This document shows, piece by piece, positions 24,628 through 37,092 of a stretch of DNA of 64,000 nucleotides (position 1 is its first letter; each line of letters opens with the position of its first letter). The notes beneath the pieces were generated by a model. It was not told the origin of the DNA. It made no database searches and saw nothing but the letters and a program-made list of their open reading frames with translations. The position numbers and the translations under genes were made by a program. The DNA is from Malus domestica (Eukaryota; Streptophyta; Magnoliopsida; Rosales; Rosaceae): positions 10,242,501 to 10,306,500 of the forward strand of contig NC_091669.1 in the NCBI RefSeq assembly GCF_042453785.1, written 5' to 3'.

Positions 24628-24665
<38 letters not shown>
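24628..24665. repeat. (AT)n microsatellite
   Basis: About 19 AT units in a row, likely polymorphic. Confidence 0.9.
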
Positions 24666-24666
<1 letters not shown>

Positions 24667-25667
24667 CAATTTTACAATTTATTTCTTTGAAATATAGTTC
24701 AGCTAAAGATTTTCTGAGAATGCTCTCATGACATGAAAACATAAATATTGACGAGAATTACACGTATGAAAATTTGGCCATTTGTATGGAATTTGAATTA
24801 TGTGATTGAGAATTTACTGTATTTTGTTCAATTTCCAACTTTGAATTCACATAAAGAGGTAGTTGTCATTGTTAAAATGCAATTTCAAATTGTATTTCTG
24901 AGCCCATTGTTTCGTCGTGGTCAAGTATGGCTTAAGAAAATAGTAATATTAGTTTTTAAATAAACCCTTTTGTTCAATTTGAATATTTGCATATTTGATT
25001 TTGGTATTGTATAAATAGGATTTTTAATTTTAGTCCTAAGTAGGACTTTGATTGATTGTGCATTATGGGAGGAAATGTAGATTGAAGTTGTCTGCTTACT
25101 GTGTAAAAACCACGTTAACTTTTCAACATTTGAAGTAGAATACTTTAGGAAAACACCATGTTTATGAGAATGACAATAAATTAAAACATGCAAGTTTATC
25201 ATTAGTAATGCTTTTATGGTTTTCTTTTATGTTGAGAAAATTGGGATTCCCTTTTAACATACTTTATCCCTCATATGACTAGGGAGTACTTACAGGAACT
25301 ACAACAAAGCTGGCAGCTTCGCTTTCTTTATTAGTCACTAGAAGAATAGTGGGAGTGGATGAATTTATGATGGCTGACTTATAGATGGATGGCTTCCTAA
25401 TCTGTATGACTACCATGTCTACCATTACTATTCAGGTTCGTCCAAAACTTGCTCAAAATCACTCTCAGTGTAAACATATTATATGTAAAATAATATCACC
25501 CTAAACGGTCTTAAAACCATCGGCATCGCGCATGGGGCTCAATTGCTAGTAAAACCTAAATGGATGGGAATCATAAACCAGTAGAATTAGAATGTAATTA
25601 GATTCTAATTTAGCAGTATATATTAGATGTCATAAGTTCAAGTCCTCTTTCGTAAAAGATTAAAAAA

Positions 25668-25855
25668 AACGTTTTGTGCCACATAGTACTACGGTTTAGT
25701 GGTATTCCTTTTCACTTGTAAGTGAGAGTTCTTAGGATCGATTCTCGTAAAAGGTGAATTTAAACCATATTATTATGGCTCGTTCATTGTGAGGCTTAGC
25801 CCTCTCCCCCATCCCTTTAGTATATATGATATCGTTTGTTAAAAAAAATGCCTTG
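25668..25855 (+). mobile_element. tRNA-derived SINE-like copy A
   Basis: Contains CGGTTTAGTGGT (A-box-like), then CACTTGTAAGTGAGAG and GGATCGATTCTCG (B-box-like), then AAACCATATTATTATGG. Three related copies occur at 60430-60600, 60995-61115 and 63880-64000. Spacing of the boxes suits an internal RNA polymerase III promoter. The ends are approximate. Confidence 0.55.
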
Positions 25856-27254
25856 TTCATTTGTAGAGGGATAGAGACATAAAGTGGGAAGCCAAAAATA
25901 AAAAATAAACGTGGTCAAAATGTCAATAACACCACACGGCATACCAAATATGTTTTCTCGTCACTATAATTATGGTGATGCTCACCATCCTATTTATAAC
26001 TATTTAATGAGTTTAAATTCGAGATCTGTATAGTGAGACACAAATTTCAACTCCTTCTTCTTGCACCAAAGATCTTGCCATTTCCAAAGAAAATGGAGTT
26101 ACATCTCCTTCCCATTTCCATTCAAGAGTTTTTATGTGTTTCCATGCCCCTTCGAAACCCCGAAAAATGGACAACTTCCTTTTCTTAGGAACGCATACAA
26201 GATTCGTCACTACAAAAAGGATAATGGTAACCCTACCATTAACTACTTCATTTATGAATTTCATAGTAATAGAAATACATGTCCTACAAAGACATAATTT
26301 GTAACTTGCTATTCTCTGGCCTAGCAGGGAAAGATTTACCTTCGTGGAATGGATAATTCATTCGGATCGATGTGAGAGTCTAACTACATTGCCAGAATCC
26401 ATGTTGTATATTTGAAAGAGGTTGACCCCCTTGCTTCTCTTAGTTACAATCAAATATATGTAACTAATCCCTACCCCTCCTTTTTTTCTTTGTTTTTTTT
26501 ACTTATTCTTTCTAAAAAAACAAAGAAAAAGTAGTGTCACCCTCAGTGAAACTATGAACTTGGGCTCAAGCTCAAATTATATCGAGCAATAATGCACCCA
26601 TACTATTACATTTGAGATGTCTTTTTTGTCTTCACTCCTCTACAAAGAAGAAAAGGAGGAAATGCAAACGAGTTTTTCATGGAATTAAAGCATATTATGT
26701 ATAACGTACATGGGTACGTAGTTCTCGCATATAAATTTCAGCTGGAAGTTGACCGAACCTCAACAACCACCCACCAGGAAGGATAGAAGTCTTTCTTTTT
26801 GCATAAGTGACTTGTAAAGCACAAACACAGATAAGTTCAGGTTATAATGCTAACAAAATTTTATTTGTGGCCACGAAAGCAAGAGGAAAAGGCAAAAGTG
26901 CATCTTTTGTTGTTGCCACTTGCAAAAGTGCCAGTTTCTCGGCTTTGCCTTATAGTTAGAACCACTATCTTCGTCCTTGAGGGAAAAACTTGCATATCGT
27001 TTACCTTAAAATGATCACAATATCTTTTTACGACGTTTTCAAAATGTAAGACTATTTTTATGAAGATGCTACCTAATGTAACTGCTCTTAACTAATTGAG
27101 CTACAAATTTATTATTGAGAGTAATTGTTGATCTGAGAAATTATAAAGCCTACGTGGGCTGCATGCTGAGTAATTATGAACTAACTACGTCATTTTCATA
27201 AATACGGGGGTGCCAAATTGCAACCGAGCTTGGTCGGGTGAGTAGAATAGATAT

Positions 27255-27274
27255 GGTGGTGGTGGTGGTGGTGG
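27255..27274. repeat. (GGT)n microsatellite
   Basis: About six to seven GGT units. Confidence 0.8.
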
Positions 27275-28249
27275 CGAATGCGCTGCTGACTTCTGTACTC
27301 GAACGTTTACGGCCGAGGAAGAAACACACCTCGACCTTGGGTTCTAGAACCTGAAGACAAGGTTGCTTATATCACTACAAAGCTTAGGATCCCTTACACC
27401 AGGTTCGACCGCCTCAACTATATTTAAGAAAATATAGGTGCACCGAATCGATATCAGGCTGTAAAGCCATAGGTACTCAAAGGAGATGGGCATTTTTATG
27501 GTGAACGTGATTCAGTAGTTTGAATGCCCGAACTGCATAAAGCGCCTGAGAGTAACCAATTATAGAACACTTTACTTCGCTGGGAAGCTGAGGAAATGGC
27601 CTCTTTCCATGAAAAAGTTGGAAACTTTTCACCAGTTGAGACTTTAATAGATAACCAACTAGCAGCATGTGGGTGCAAAAATTAAGGGTCAATGCATCCT
27701 AAAAACTAGCGATTTCCCATGCATCCTAAAAACTGTAAGAATGATGAAGTTCAAAAGTGTGATCCGAGTGAGGAGACAATCAATGGTTATAACAAAGCCA
27801 TGTGTCAAAAGATTAAATGAGTTGATATACATATAGTTAGTTAGTTGGAATCTGGAGAGGTTAGATAATTTTGTTAGAAGAAGTTAGTTGGGATAAGGAG
27901 GCTGGTTAACAACAACGAATTACTTGCTTCACAAGTCTTGTATCCAAATACATATATAAGTAAGGATTGTAAACCATAGGAGTTTAATAAAGAAAGCTTT
28001 TATCTGATATACTTTTCTATCTCTCTTTCTCTGTTAGTTCAATCATTTCTATTTCATTCATTGAAACTATCTTAACATGGTATCATCGCCGGCCGATCCG
28101 GTGTTTCCGCTCCATATCTAAAACATTTCTTTCTCTTCTCTACCCTCTAGTTTGCATCTTTCTGTGATATTTGGCGTCGGAAAACATACCAGTTGCTTAG
28201 AAAGTTGGTTTCTTCTCGTCTGCCCACCAATTGTTTGATCAAAAGTCTC

Positions 28250-28696
28250 TGTTGATGCACAAAACCGGGACGGTCTTGGAACAACGTAAATCCGACCGTG
28301 AATCTGCACAAACGCTCAAGAACACGAAGAACACAAAGAACACAAGGATTTTATCGTGGTTCACCCCAATGTATGGGCTACGTCCACACTGTAGTTGATA
28401 TTGTTTCTCTGTATGTGTATGGATACAAGTGTTTGGGGGAAGTCCCCCGGAGAAAGGAGGGTGGGGGAGAAGGAAGGAGAGCCTCTTGAATTGTATGAGG
28501 ACTCTCTCTCTAAATGTATGAGAGTTTTGAGCCTTGTAGGATGGCTTGGCTATTTTCCTCCCTCAGAATGAGGGGAGGAGTCCCCTTTTATAGAATAAGG
28601 GGCTCCTCCTCTTTTACAAAGTATGGGCTTTTAGTGTGAGGCCCAAATACAAGGCCCAAGTCCCAAATATACGAGGCCCTAAATATGGTATAAACA
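28250..28696 (-). repeat. 3' LTR of the non-autonomous element
   Basis: Begins TGTTGATGCACAAAACCGGG on the plus strand and ends GGTATAAACA. On the minus strand it has a TATA box (TATAAAAGG, 28584-28592). Confidence 0.93.
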
Positions 28697-29199
28697 GTAG
28701 TCCCCCAAGTCTTCAGTCAAGAGAGTCTTTTGGCTGGAGACTTGAAATTCAGTCCATGTGTGGGCCGAAGTAACTAAATGTTGTCTAGAACTGATGCTCG
28801 ATATGAGGCGGTGCCCAATCTGAAATGATGCTCAACTAGAAGTAGCACATGTTGTGAGGCCGCTTTGCTTGTAGCTTATGTTGCCTTTGTTGGCTCGGCT
28901 TGTGGCGTTTGAAGGTGAGGGAGTCCCTTTTATAGAATAAGGGCTCACTCCTCAATACATGGATGATGGGCTAGAGTTGATGCTCTCTAATAGTGGTGAG
29001 GGGAGTCCCTTTTGTAGAATAAGGGTTTGCTCCTTAATACATAAATAATGGGCTAGGTTCCCCAAGTATTTTTCATGAGGCCCAATATATGGTACATAAT
29101 GTAGTCCCCCAAGTCTTCGGTCAATAGAGTCTGTTGGCTGGAGACTTCAAATTGAATCCATGTATGGGCCGAAGTGGCGGTTGTTCGGAGGCGGTATTT

Positions 29200-29525
29200 G
29201 TATACCCTGCACTGAAGCTTTGTAGGTGAAGCTTTGCAAGTGAAGCTTTGAAGCTAGAGCTCTGGAAATGAAGCTTTCGAAACTGGAGCTTTTGTAAATG
29301 AAGCTTTTGAACCTGATTGACATGAGTGATGCTCATGAATGTTTATGTTGATTGACATGAGTGATGCTCATGGATGTTGTCATGAGTGATGCTCATGAAT
29401 GTTAACATGAGTTATGCTCATGAATGTTGACATGAATGATGATCATGAATGTTTATGCATGATTGTCATGAGTGATGCTCATGAATGTTTATGTATGAAT
29501 GACATGAGTAGTGCTCATGTATAAT
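29200..29525. repeat. GAAGCTTT and CATGAGTGATGCTCATGAATG tandem repeats
   Basis: At 29210-29310 there are about seven copies of a GTGAAGCTTTG-like unit, also found in the Tat element at 41.7-42.1 kb. From 29318 to 29520 a 25-40-bp unit containing CATGAGTGATGCTCATG, itself near-palindromic, repeats about seven times with variable spacing. Both lie in the 3' interior of the non-autonomous element. Confidence 0.8.
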
Positions 29526-29691
29526 TTGGAGTACTAGGCGTACTTTTGATCACCTGGTTGGTGGTAATAACGGCGGGTTGCCGAATAATTGTGGATGACC
29601 TGGGAGTAATTTTGATCACCTGGTTGGTGCTATTTTAGGCTTATGGGCCTTCGCCCTCCACAACATGCCAGCCCATTTGTTTTGGGCTTTT

Positions 29692-29693
<2 letters not shown>

Positions 29694-29729
<36 letters not shown>
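29694..29729. repeat. Poly-T tract
   Basis: About 36 T in a row, followed by repeated GACCCTCTGATGGGGTTTAT. It leads into a long CTTTT-rich, low-complexity stretch (29880-30220). Confidence 0.9.
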
Positions 29730-29730
<1 letters not shown>

Positions 29731-30609
29731 ACCCTCTGATGGGGTTTATATATATTACCCTCTGATGGGGTTTATACAGATGTCTCCGAAAGATAAAAAT
29801 AAATTACATCATTCGGATGGGGTGTTTATTCCTTACTTTTGCAGTGTTTTTCTGCTGCCCTCTCTCTGTATCTTCACCTGGTAAGAAATCATAATAATAG
29901 AAAAATCTTTTGCTTTTCTCTTTTGCTTTTGTTTTTTGCTTTCTCTTTTCTGCTTTGTTCCCCACTGCTTTTCTGTTTTTCTCTGCTTTCCCATTGCTTT
30001 GATTTTCGCTTTCTTTTTCTTTTTCTGCGTAGGCGCAATGTATTTTGATCTAAATCTGCCAATAGTATTGCTTTTGTCAGTGCTTTTGCTTTTCTTCTTT
30101 GTGAGCACAGGACCCCTCCATAACTGCACCACTTTTTTCTTTTTCTTTTGCATTGTCTCCCATGTGCTCTCGAGGAGGGCCTCCATTTTCTTTTTCTTTT
30201 TCTTTTGCACCTCCTGCATCTCTGTCTCTTGGCGAAACTAGAGGGCTACCTCTCCTTGCTTTTCTTGGACAGCAAGGTCGTGCCCATCACTTTTATTTTT
30301 TCTTTTTCTCCACTCCATTTCTTTGCCCATCCATGTTCCTCATCCCTGTCTGATGGGATCCTTTAGGCGCAATTTTTTGATAATCTTCAAATCCCTAAAG
30401 TAAAATCATCACTGCAGGTAATCATTTTGTTTGCCAAACCACTTGCTTTTCTTGGACAGGTTGTGCCCATCCATTCCCACTCCTCGTGCCCATCAACAAA
30501 GAAAAACTGAGTAAAGGGAACTTTTCCAGGTCTTTGGTACTACCACCTTTTGACTTGAGACTTTTTCTCTTCCTAACCTGGTAGACATAGAGAATCACCA
30601 ATCATAGTG

Positions 30610-30770
30610 CAGCTATTTCGGCCAACGCATGACGTTGAGAAATTGGAGGCCCTCGAGGCCGGAGACCAACTGATCTGGCAGGTCGCCGGAGATCACCTTG
30701 CTGGAGAGACAGAGGACCTGAAGTTCTACGTATTGAAGGTCGCCAACCCAGATGGTCTGATCTCATCGTT
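30610..30770 (-). pseudogene. Captured fragment of a leucine-rich-repeat (receptor-kinase-like) gene
   Basis: The minus strand is open for about 50 codons with LRR spacing: LQVLCLSS, then VISGDLPDQL, then GLEGLQFLNV. It is GC-richer than the surrounding repeat DNA. There is no start codon or kinase domain, and the frame ends soon after. Inside the non-autonomous LTR element it is best explained as transduplicated host sequence. The LRR match is by pattern only. Confidence 0.5.
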
Positions 30771-31118
30771 GGGCCCCTGTTTTTGTGACGGCGGCTGCTG
30801 CTGCTGCAGCTGCTTCGGCGGTTGTTGATGATGAAAGTTGGTGGGCATCTTCTGCATTGCCATCGTGCCAAGTTGATTCCCTTAATCGAGCTTGGGCTGC
30901 TGTGCATTAGTGGGTAGCCATGCTTTCTGCTTTTTTTTTTTCTTTTTGCTTTCGCTTTGTTTCTTGCATCTTCTTTTCTGTTTTTGCTTTTGCTCTTTTC
31001 TTTTTCTCTTTTTCGAGCAGACTTCATCACCCTAACCTGTAAGGGCACAGAAGAAACCCTTCAACTGCAAAGAGAAACAAACTAAAGGAAGCTAGCGAGC
31101 TCGTCTAGCTAATAGAGA

Positions 31119-31390
31119 TCAGAACTTCTTGATGAAGTCGTAGACATGCTGACTGACTTCGTCTAGCTTTTCCTGGTTAATGAAGTGAGCCGCATCTTCC
31201 ATCACAACCACCTCCTGCAGAAACGGCACATCTCTCTTGAACCCACCTTTATGTATGTAGTTCTGGATACCTGGAATATGATAGGTGATGTCCAGATCCC
31301 CCACCATAAACTTAACCGGCACCTTTATCCGTAGGCCCGCCCATGGTCTAGTAAGCTCCCAGGTATGGTCCAGTAAGCTCTCAGGTTAAG
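31119..31390 (-). pseudogene. Captured C-terminal exon of a soluble epoxide hydrolase
   Basis: The minus strand encodes the last 80 or so residues of a plant soluble epoxide hydrolase (alpha/beta hydrolase fold). It has KVPVKFMVGDLDITYH with the catalytic-acid segment (GDLD), YIHKGGF, and VVMEDAAHFINQEKLDEV carrying the catalytic-triad His. It ends in YDFIKKF and a stop at 31119-31121. The N-terminal nucleophile region is absent, so it cannot be functional alone. It lies back-to-back with the calmodulin-like fragment in the same element. Confidence 0.85.
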
Positions 31391-31489
31391 TTCAAAGCTC
31401 GATAGTAGTTCAATCCTCCGGTAAAGGTCGACGACGGCGGCAAGGTGGGTGCCGAGGCTGGTGTCGACGAACACCGTGGCCTCCACTGC

Positions 31490-31901
31490 ATCGGATGCCG
31501 ACCACGACGGCAAGATCAGCAAAGACGACCTCCGGGCCTTCTACGCCGGCTTCTCCAGCTCCGTCGCGGACTAAAACCTCATCAGATCGATGATGTCTGC
31601 CGCTGATTCCTACAACGACGGGTTCGTCCAGTATGAGGAGTTCGAGCGCGTCTTGGCTTGCGGCGACAGGGCAAAAAGCTCGGGAGTGATGGATGACGTG
31701 TTTAAGGTGATGGACAAGGACGACGACGGGAAACTCAGCCACGAGGACATGAAGAATTACATGAGCAGCGCCGGCTTCGTCGTCACCGATGAAGATATCA
31801 AGGCCATGATTAAACTAGGCGGCGGCGATGAGAACCAAGGCGTGACGTATGCTGGCTTGCTTAAGATCCTGGCCGTTGATCAAGTCAGCGAAGCGTCTTG
31901 A
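31490..31901 (+). pseudogene. Captured calmodulin-like (EF-hand) gene fragment
   Basis: The plus strand carries three recognisable EF-hand loops, DADHDGKISKDD, DSYNDGFVQYEE and DKDDDGKLSHED, with a degenerate fourth (GGGDENQGVTYA) before the stop at 31899-31901. One in-frame TAA at about 31572 interrupts the helix between loops one and two; the frame is otherwise intact. There is no convincing start codon upstream. It is GC-rich, unlike its surroundings, and in opposite orientation to the host element. It is probably a pseudogene, although the last 104 codons from the ATG at 31590 stay open. Confidence 0.85.
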
Positions 31902-32233
31902 GCCCTTGACCACCTTGCTCACCTCCTACAAAAACATGTTCACCTCCTCCATTCACTGTCTGCCATCTGCTAGCCAAATATTTTATTTTTTTATTTTTTT
32001 ATTTTTTTATTTCCCAAATCAGAAGGAACTTGGTTTTTTAAAGAAACCAAAGACGAAGAGAGGAATAAGAGATGAAACCAGAGACTGGTTTGGCTCAGAT
32101 TTTAGAGTGCAGAAGCAAAAGAGAGAGTGGTGTTCTTGGTTTTTTGTGGGTTTTGCAGAATCACTGCGGAGGTGAAAAAAATGAAAAAGAACCGACACAA
32201 CTTTTCGTATCGATTCCCACAGACGGCGCCAAA

Positions 32234-32680
32234 TGTTGATGCACAAAACCGGGACGGTCTTGGAACAACGTAAATCCGACCGTGAATCTGCACAAACGCT
32301 CAAGAACACGAAGAACACAAAGAACACAAGGATTTTATCGTGGTTCACCCCAATGTATGGGCTACGTCCACACTGTAGTTGATATTGTTTCTCTGTATGT
32401 GTATGGATACAAGTGTTTGGGGGAAGTCCCCCGGAGAAAGGAGGGTGGGGGAGAAGGAAGGAGAGCCTCTTGAATTGTATGAGGACTCTCTCTCTAAATG
32501 TATGAGAGTTTTGAGCCTTGTAGGATGGCTTGGCTATTTTCCTCCCTCAGAATGAGGGGAGGAGTCCCCTTTTATAGAATAAGGGGCTCCTCCTCTTTTA
32601 CAAAGTATGGGCTTTTAGTGTGAGGCCCAAATACAAGGCCCAAGTCCCAAATATACGAGGCCCTAAATATGGTATAAACA
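32234..32680 (-). repeat. 5' LTR of the non-autonomous element
   Basis: Same length as the 28250-28696 copy, with no difference that I could find by eye. Its minus-strand end abuts the primer-binding site. Confidence 0.93.
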
Positions 32681-35600
32681 GTCTCAATCAAAGTTTTTCA
32701 CGAAAATCTGCAAAATGGTCACTGCTACTCAATTGCAAATTGTTCAGTCGCCTATCACTGGTCTTCTCTCCACCGTCTCCACTTCTGTTACAGTAAAACT
32801 CGACGATTCAAACTATCTTACATGGAGCTTTTAGGTTCGATTGCTTCTGGAAAGTCATGGAATTATAGGGTTTATCGATGGTTCAAGAAAATGCCCACCA
32901 AGATTCAACGAAGATTCTAACACTGAAGGAGTTGAAACTGATGACTACCTAGTCTGCAAAATGCATGATCATGCACTGATGCAATTACTCATAGCCACAT
33001 TATCAACGACTGCCATTTCCTGCATCATTGGGTGCCAGAGTTCTGTAGATATGTGGTTGAATCTCACTGAGCGATTTTCTGCAATGACAAAAGCCACAAT
33101 CTTTCAGATGAAGACAGAGCTTTAGAATGTCAAGAAAGGGTCTGAATCCGTTTCTGTTTATCTTCAAAAGATTAAAGATGCAAGGGATCATCTTGCTGCA
33201 GCTGGAGTACTCTTTGATGATGAAGACATCATTATTCTTGCATTGAAAGGGTTACCTTCAGATTTCAACACATTTCGATGTGTGATCAGAGGACGGGAAA
33301 ATGGAATATCTCTCAAAGATTTCAGGTCTTAACTTTTGGCAGAAGAAGCAATCATCAATCAATCTTTTGACAGTTCTTCTGGTTTGTCTTTTGGTAGTGT
33401 CATGGCTGCTGGCATTCAATCTAACAAAGGGAAAGCACTTGCTCTTGACCAAGATCAACCCAAATCTTCCTCTGATCATTCCTTCAAGTACAATGGAGGA
33501 TCAAGTTCTGCTGGTCATAATCAAGGTTCTGCTTACAGTAATAGATCTTATAACAATTTCAATGGAGGTTATCACACTTATGGTAAAGGAAGTTCTTTCA
33601 TAGGCAAATGGAAAGGCAGATTTCAATACAATTCAACTCCAAGATTCTCCAATGGTAATCCCAGTATTCTTGGTACTCCAAAACCATACCAGTCCTACTG
33701 CCCGGATCACTCATCAGAAATCCCCACCTGTCAAATATGCAACAAAAAGGGTCATGTTGCTGCAGATTGCTTCCAAAGACATAACAACATTGCCTCAAAC
33801 TCTCATATTCAATGCCAGATATGTTGGAAATATGGACATTTAGCCCTTCAATGCTACCACAGAAGTAATTTTGCCTATCAAGGGAAGCCACCAACTCCTA
33901 ATCTCACAGCTATGCATGCAAATCATCAACCTTCAGCACCATTTGAGCAATTTTGGATTGCAGATATTGGGGCTACATCACACATGACCTCTGAATTGGC
34001 GAATCTGGATTTGTCTACCCCATATCAAGGATTTGATACAATTAGCAAGTGGTGCAGGTTTGCAAATTTCCAATATTAGCACTTCTAAATTGGTTATTCC
34101 ACATCATTATCTCACTCTTAAGAATGTTTTACATGTTCCAAAGCTTTCCTAGCATTTATTATCAATTTATCAACTCTGCAAGGACAATAGGTGCTGATTC
34201 ATTTGTGATGATGTTTCTTTTTTTGTTCAGGACAAATCCACAGGGAAAATACTCCTCCATGGGCTGTGTAAAGCTGGTTACTATCCTATAACTTTCATCA
34301 CTTCCCACAAGTAGTTATCCTCATCACCTGCATCTCATTAATGTTTCCTTGCAAAACCGGTTCTTTCAAGCATATGGCACAAAAGGCTAGGGCACACATC
34401 CAATGCAATTACTTCTGCAATTCTACATCAATCTCAAGTTCCTGCATCACTAGATATATGTTCATCAATCTGTACACCATGTTTAGAGGGAAAATTTACC
34501 AAATTACCATTTCATTTCCCTGTATCCAAATTTGTACACCCTTTAGAGAAAATCCACAGTGATGAATGGGGACCTGCTCCTTTGCTATCTTATGAAGGAT
34601 TTCGATATTATGTAACCTTCATAGATGATTGTACTCGTTATACATGGATTTTTCCATTAAGAAATAAAACAGAAGTCTTTGCAACCTTTGTTTAGTTTCA
34701 TACTTATTTGTGTACACAATTTTTTGCTGTAGTTAAAATATTCCAAAGTGATGGTGGTGGTGAATATACAAGTAATAAGTTTCAACAATTTTTGGCACAA
34801 CATGGCATTTTACATCACGAATCATGTCCATATACACCTGAACAGAATGATTTGGCAGAAAGGAAACATAGACACATTGTAGAAACAGCAATAACCCTCC
34901 TTCAAACTGCAAAATTGCCTAACCAATTTTGGGTTCATGCTTATGCTACTGCTTCTTATCTGATAAATAGAATGTTGTGTGCTTCATTACATATGCAGTC
35001 ACCTTTTCAAATGCTCTATAAAACTGTTCCTGACATTAAACATCTTCGAGTCTTTGGTTGTGCTTGTTTTCCCCTGCTAAAACCATACAATACCTTTAAA
35101 TTTCAACCTAAAATAGCCACCTGTGTGTTTTTGGGATATGCAAGTCAATACAAGGGATACATATGTCTAGATATTACTACTGGAAAAATACATGTGTCTA
35201 GACATGTTTTGTTTGATGAAGCTAGTTTTCCATACTCAACCCTCATATTTTCTTCTTCTTCACATATGGTTACTACATCATCTTAGTTACATTCATCACA
35301 AAGTCTAGTGCATCCACCACAGTTCACACCAATCATTACATTATCAAATCAAGTATCATCAGCCTCATCTCATTCATTATCATCTCAGACCACATATTCT
35401 TTGACTATGCATTCATCTCGTGACTCAGAATCTTTTTCTGCATCTCGAGCCTTAAAATCCTTGGAAACAGTTGCATCTCGAGCCTCAGAGTCTACTTCGT
35501 TACCTTCACATGATCACACTTCAGTACCCACACCCAGTAACTTGCCACCCAATCAAGTGCCCTTAACTAGTGTCAGTACACATCACCCTATTCCTGTGGA

Positions 35601-36324
35601 TCCTGATGTCCACCCTGAAAACCTAAGTGTGGTTCTACCTATATCACTGAATGTTCATCCTATGCAAACACGGTCTAAGAATGGGGTGTTCAAACAGAAA
35701 GTGTTTTTAGCCACAGTTACTTCAGAACCTAAAACATTTAAAACTGCAGCACAAATTCCAGAATGGCAGAATGCAATGAAAGAGGAAATAGCAGCGCTTC
35801 ATTGTCAAAAGACTTGGTCTTTAGTACCCTTACCACCTGATAAGAATCTAGTTGGGTGTAAATGGATATACAAAATCAAGAAAAATGCAGATGGGTCTGT
35901 GGCAAGGTATAAGGCACGGCTTGTAGCACAAGGATATAGTCAAGAAGAATGTGTTGATTACTTAGAGACTTTTAGTCCGGTAGTGAAACCTACGACTATA
36001 CGACTAATCTTAGCCTTAGTTGCTCAATTCAAGTGGACTCTTAGGTAGTTAGATGTTAAAAATGCCTTTCTACATGGCATTCTTCAAGAGGAAGTGTATA
36101 TGGTGCAGCCTCCGGGGTTTGAGAGTGCAACATACCCCTCAGCCTATGTTTGCAAACTTCACAAATCATTATATGGTTTAAAACAGGCTCCTCGAGCCTG
36201 GAATGAAAGATTTACCAGTTTCTTACCAAGTTTGGGGTTTCAGGTGTCACAGGCCGATCCTTCTTTGTTTGTACAACAGTCTACAAAGGGAACTGTGTTA
36301 TTGCTTTTGTTTGTTGATGATGTC

Positions 36325-37092
36325 TGTTGATGCACAAAATCAGCGAAGACTTTGGTACAACAGAAAGTGTCAGGTTTTGTGACCTTCGCTTGGTTGCTTG
36401 GTTGCTTCAGTCACTAGTGAGGATAAGTACGTAAATGAATAGAGACAGAGAAGCAAACACAGGATGTACGTGGTTCACCCAGATTGGCTACGTCCACGGA
36501 GTAGAGGAGTTCTTATTAGTAGTGAAGGGCTTACACAAGTACAAAGGATCAAGCTCTCAATTTAGTGAGTTCTTGTGAATGATTTAACACAAAATGGCAT
36601 TAGGCAATATTGTGGGGGAATGACCCCTATTTATAGAAAAACTTGTAGCTTTGTCACATTGACATGTGTCATGTTGTGATTGGTTCTTGATGTCGACACG
36701 TGCTGCGCTCTGATTGGCTTCTAATCTTGACACGTGTCGAGTAGTGATTGGCCTCCTGGTCGGAGGGGAACTCTTCTGGGTCCTTGACAGTATAGCGTTG
36801 GCCGGTGCTCGGTAGTTTCGGGATTGGTCAAGTATGGTACAAACAGTGCTCCCCTAAGTTCCCGAGTGAGGGAAACTCCTCGGTTGGGGACTTGCAAGAT
36901 CCAATCCCTTGAGTAATCACGAAACTTCTAAGTACCGAAGTGTGGTCTGATCTTCATCTGCCCTTCTCTGGAAGTACCTTTCCTCCATCAGGGAATGGTG
37001 TACTTAGCTGATGTTGACGCACAAGGTAATGTATCAATTTCACTTGAAGCTTAGTTGTAGTTTCGGGCTTAGTCAAGTGTGATACAAACCCT
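36325..37092 (-). repeat. 3' LTR of the Tat element
   Basis: Starts TGTTGATGCACAAAATCAGC on the plus strand. It contains an inner LTR-end-like point at 36846 (TGGTACAAACA) followed by a CTCCCCTAAG purine-tract motif, and ends at CAAACCCT. Its minus-strand TATA box (CTATAAATAG) is at 36627-36636. Confidence 0.9.

Larger units (their letters stand above)
23432..27662. other. Intergenic region without a recognised gene
   Basis: AT-rich DNA. The stretch 23540-23830 is less AT-rich and open for 150 codons on the plus strand, but the predicted peptide has no feature that I recognise. 27220-27660 has retroelement-like composition and continues on the far side of the nested cluster (58647 onwards, TAGAGCGAGGG repeats), so the cluster probably landed in an older, unidentified repeat. 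No conserved protein-coding gene is visible. Confidence 0.45.
28250..32680 (-). mobile_element. Non-autonomous LTR retrotransposon carrying host gene fragments
   Basis: LTRs of 447 bp at 28250-28696 and 32234-32680 look identical. A perfect GTCTC duplication flanks the element (28245-28249 and 32681-32685). It runs on the minus strand: next to the right LTR is the primer site, minus-strand TTTGGCGCCGTCTGTGGGAA (32214-32233), and next to the left LTR is a purine tract (CTTGGGGGACTAC). The 3.5-kb interior has no gag or pol. It has pyrimidine-rich tracts, short tandem repeats and pieces of at least three host genes. Its LTR ends, primer site, polypurine motif and GAAGCTTT repeats resemble the Tat element at 36-52 kb, which suggests borrowed machinery. 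It inserted in the Copia leader. Confidence 0.93.

Noticed and set aside
27241..27280. GGT run as a regulatory G-rich element
   Set aside because: A short microsatellite with no gene nearby; nothing beyond a simple repeat is supported.
28118..28489. Small ORFs repeated at 28.3 and 32.3 kb
   Set aside because: They fall mainly in the two identical LTRs of the non-autonomous element, so they are copies of the same non-coding sequence.
29833..30241. Overlapping Lys-rich and Phe-rich ORFs on both strands
   Set aside because: Produced by a CTTTT/GAAAA low-complexity tract in the non-autonomous element.
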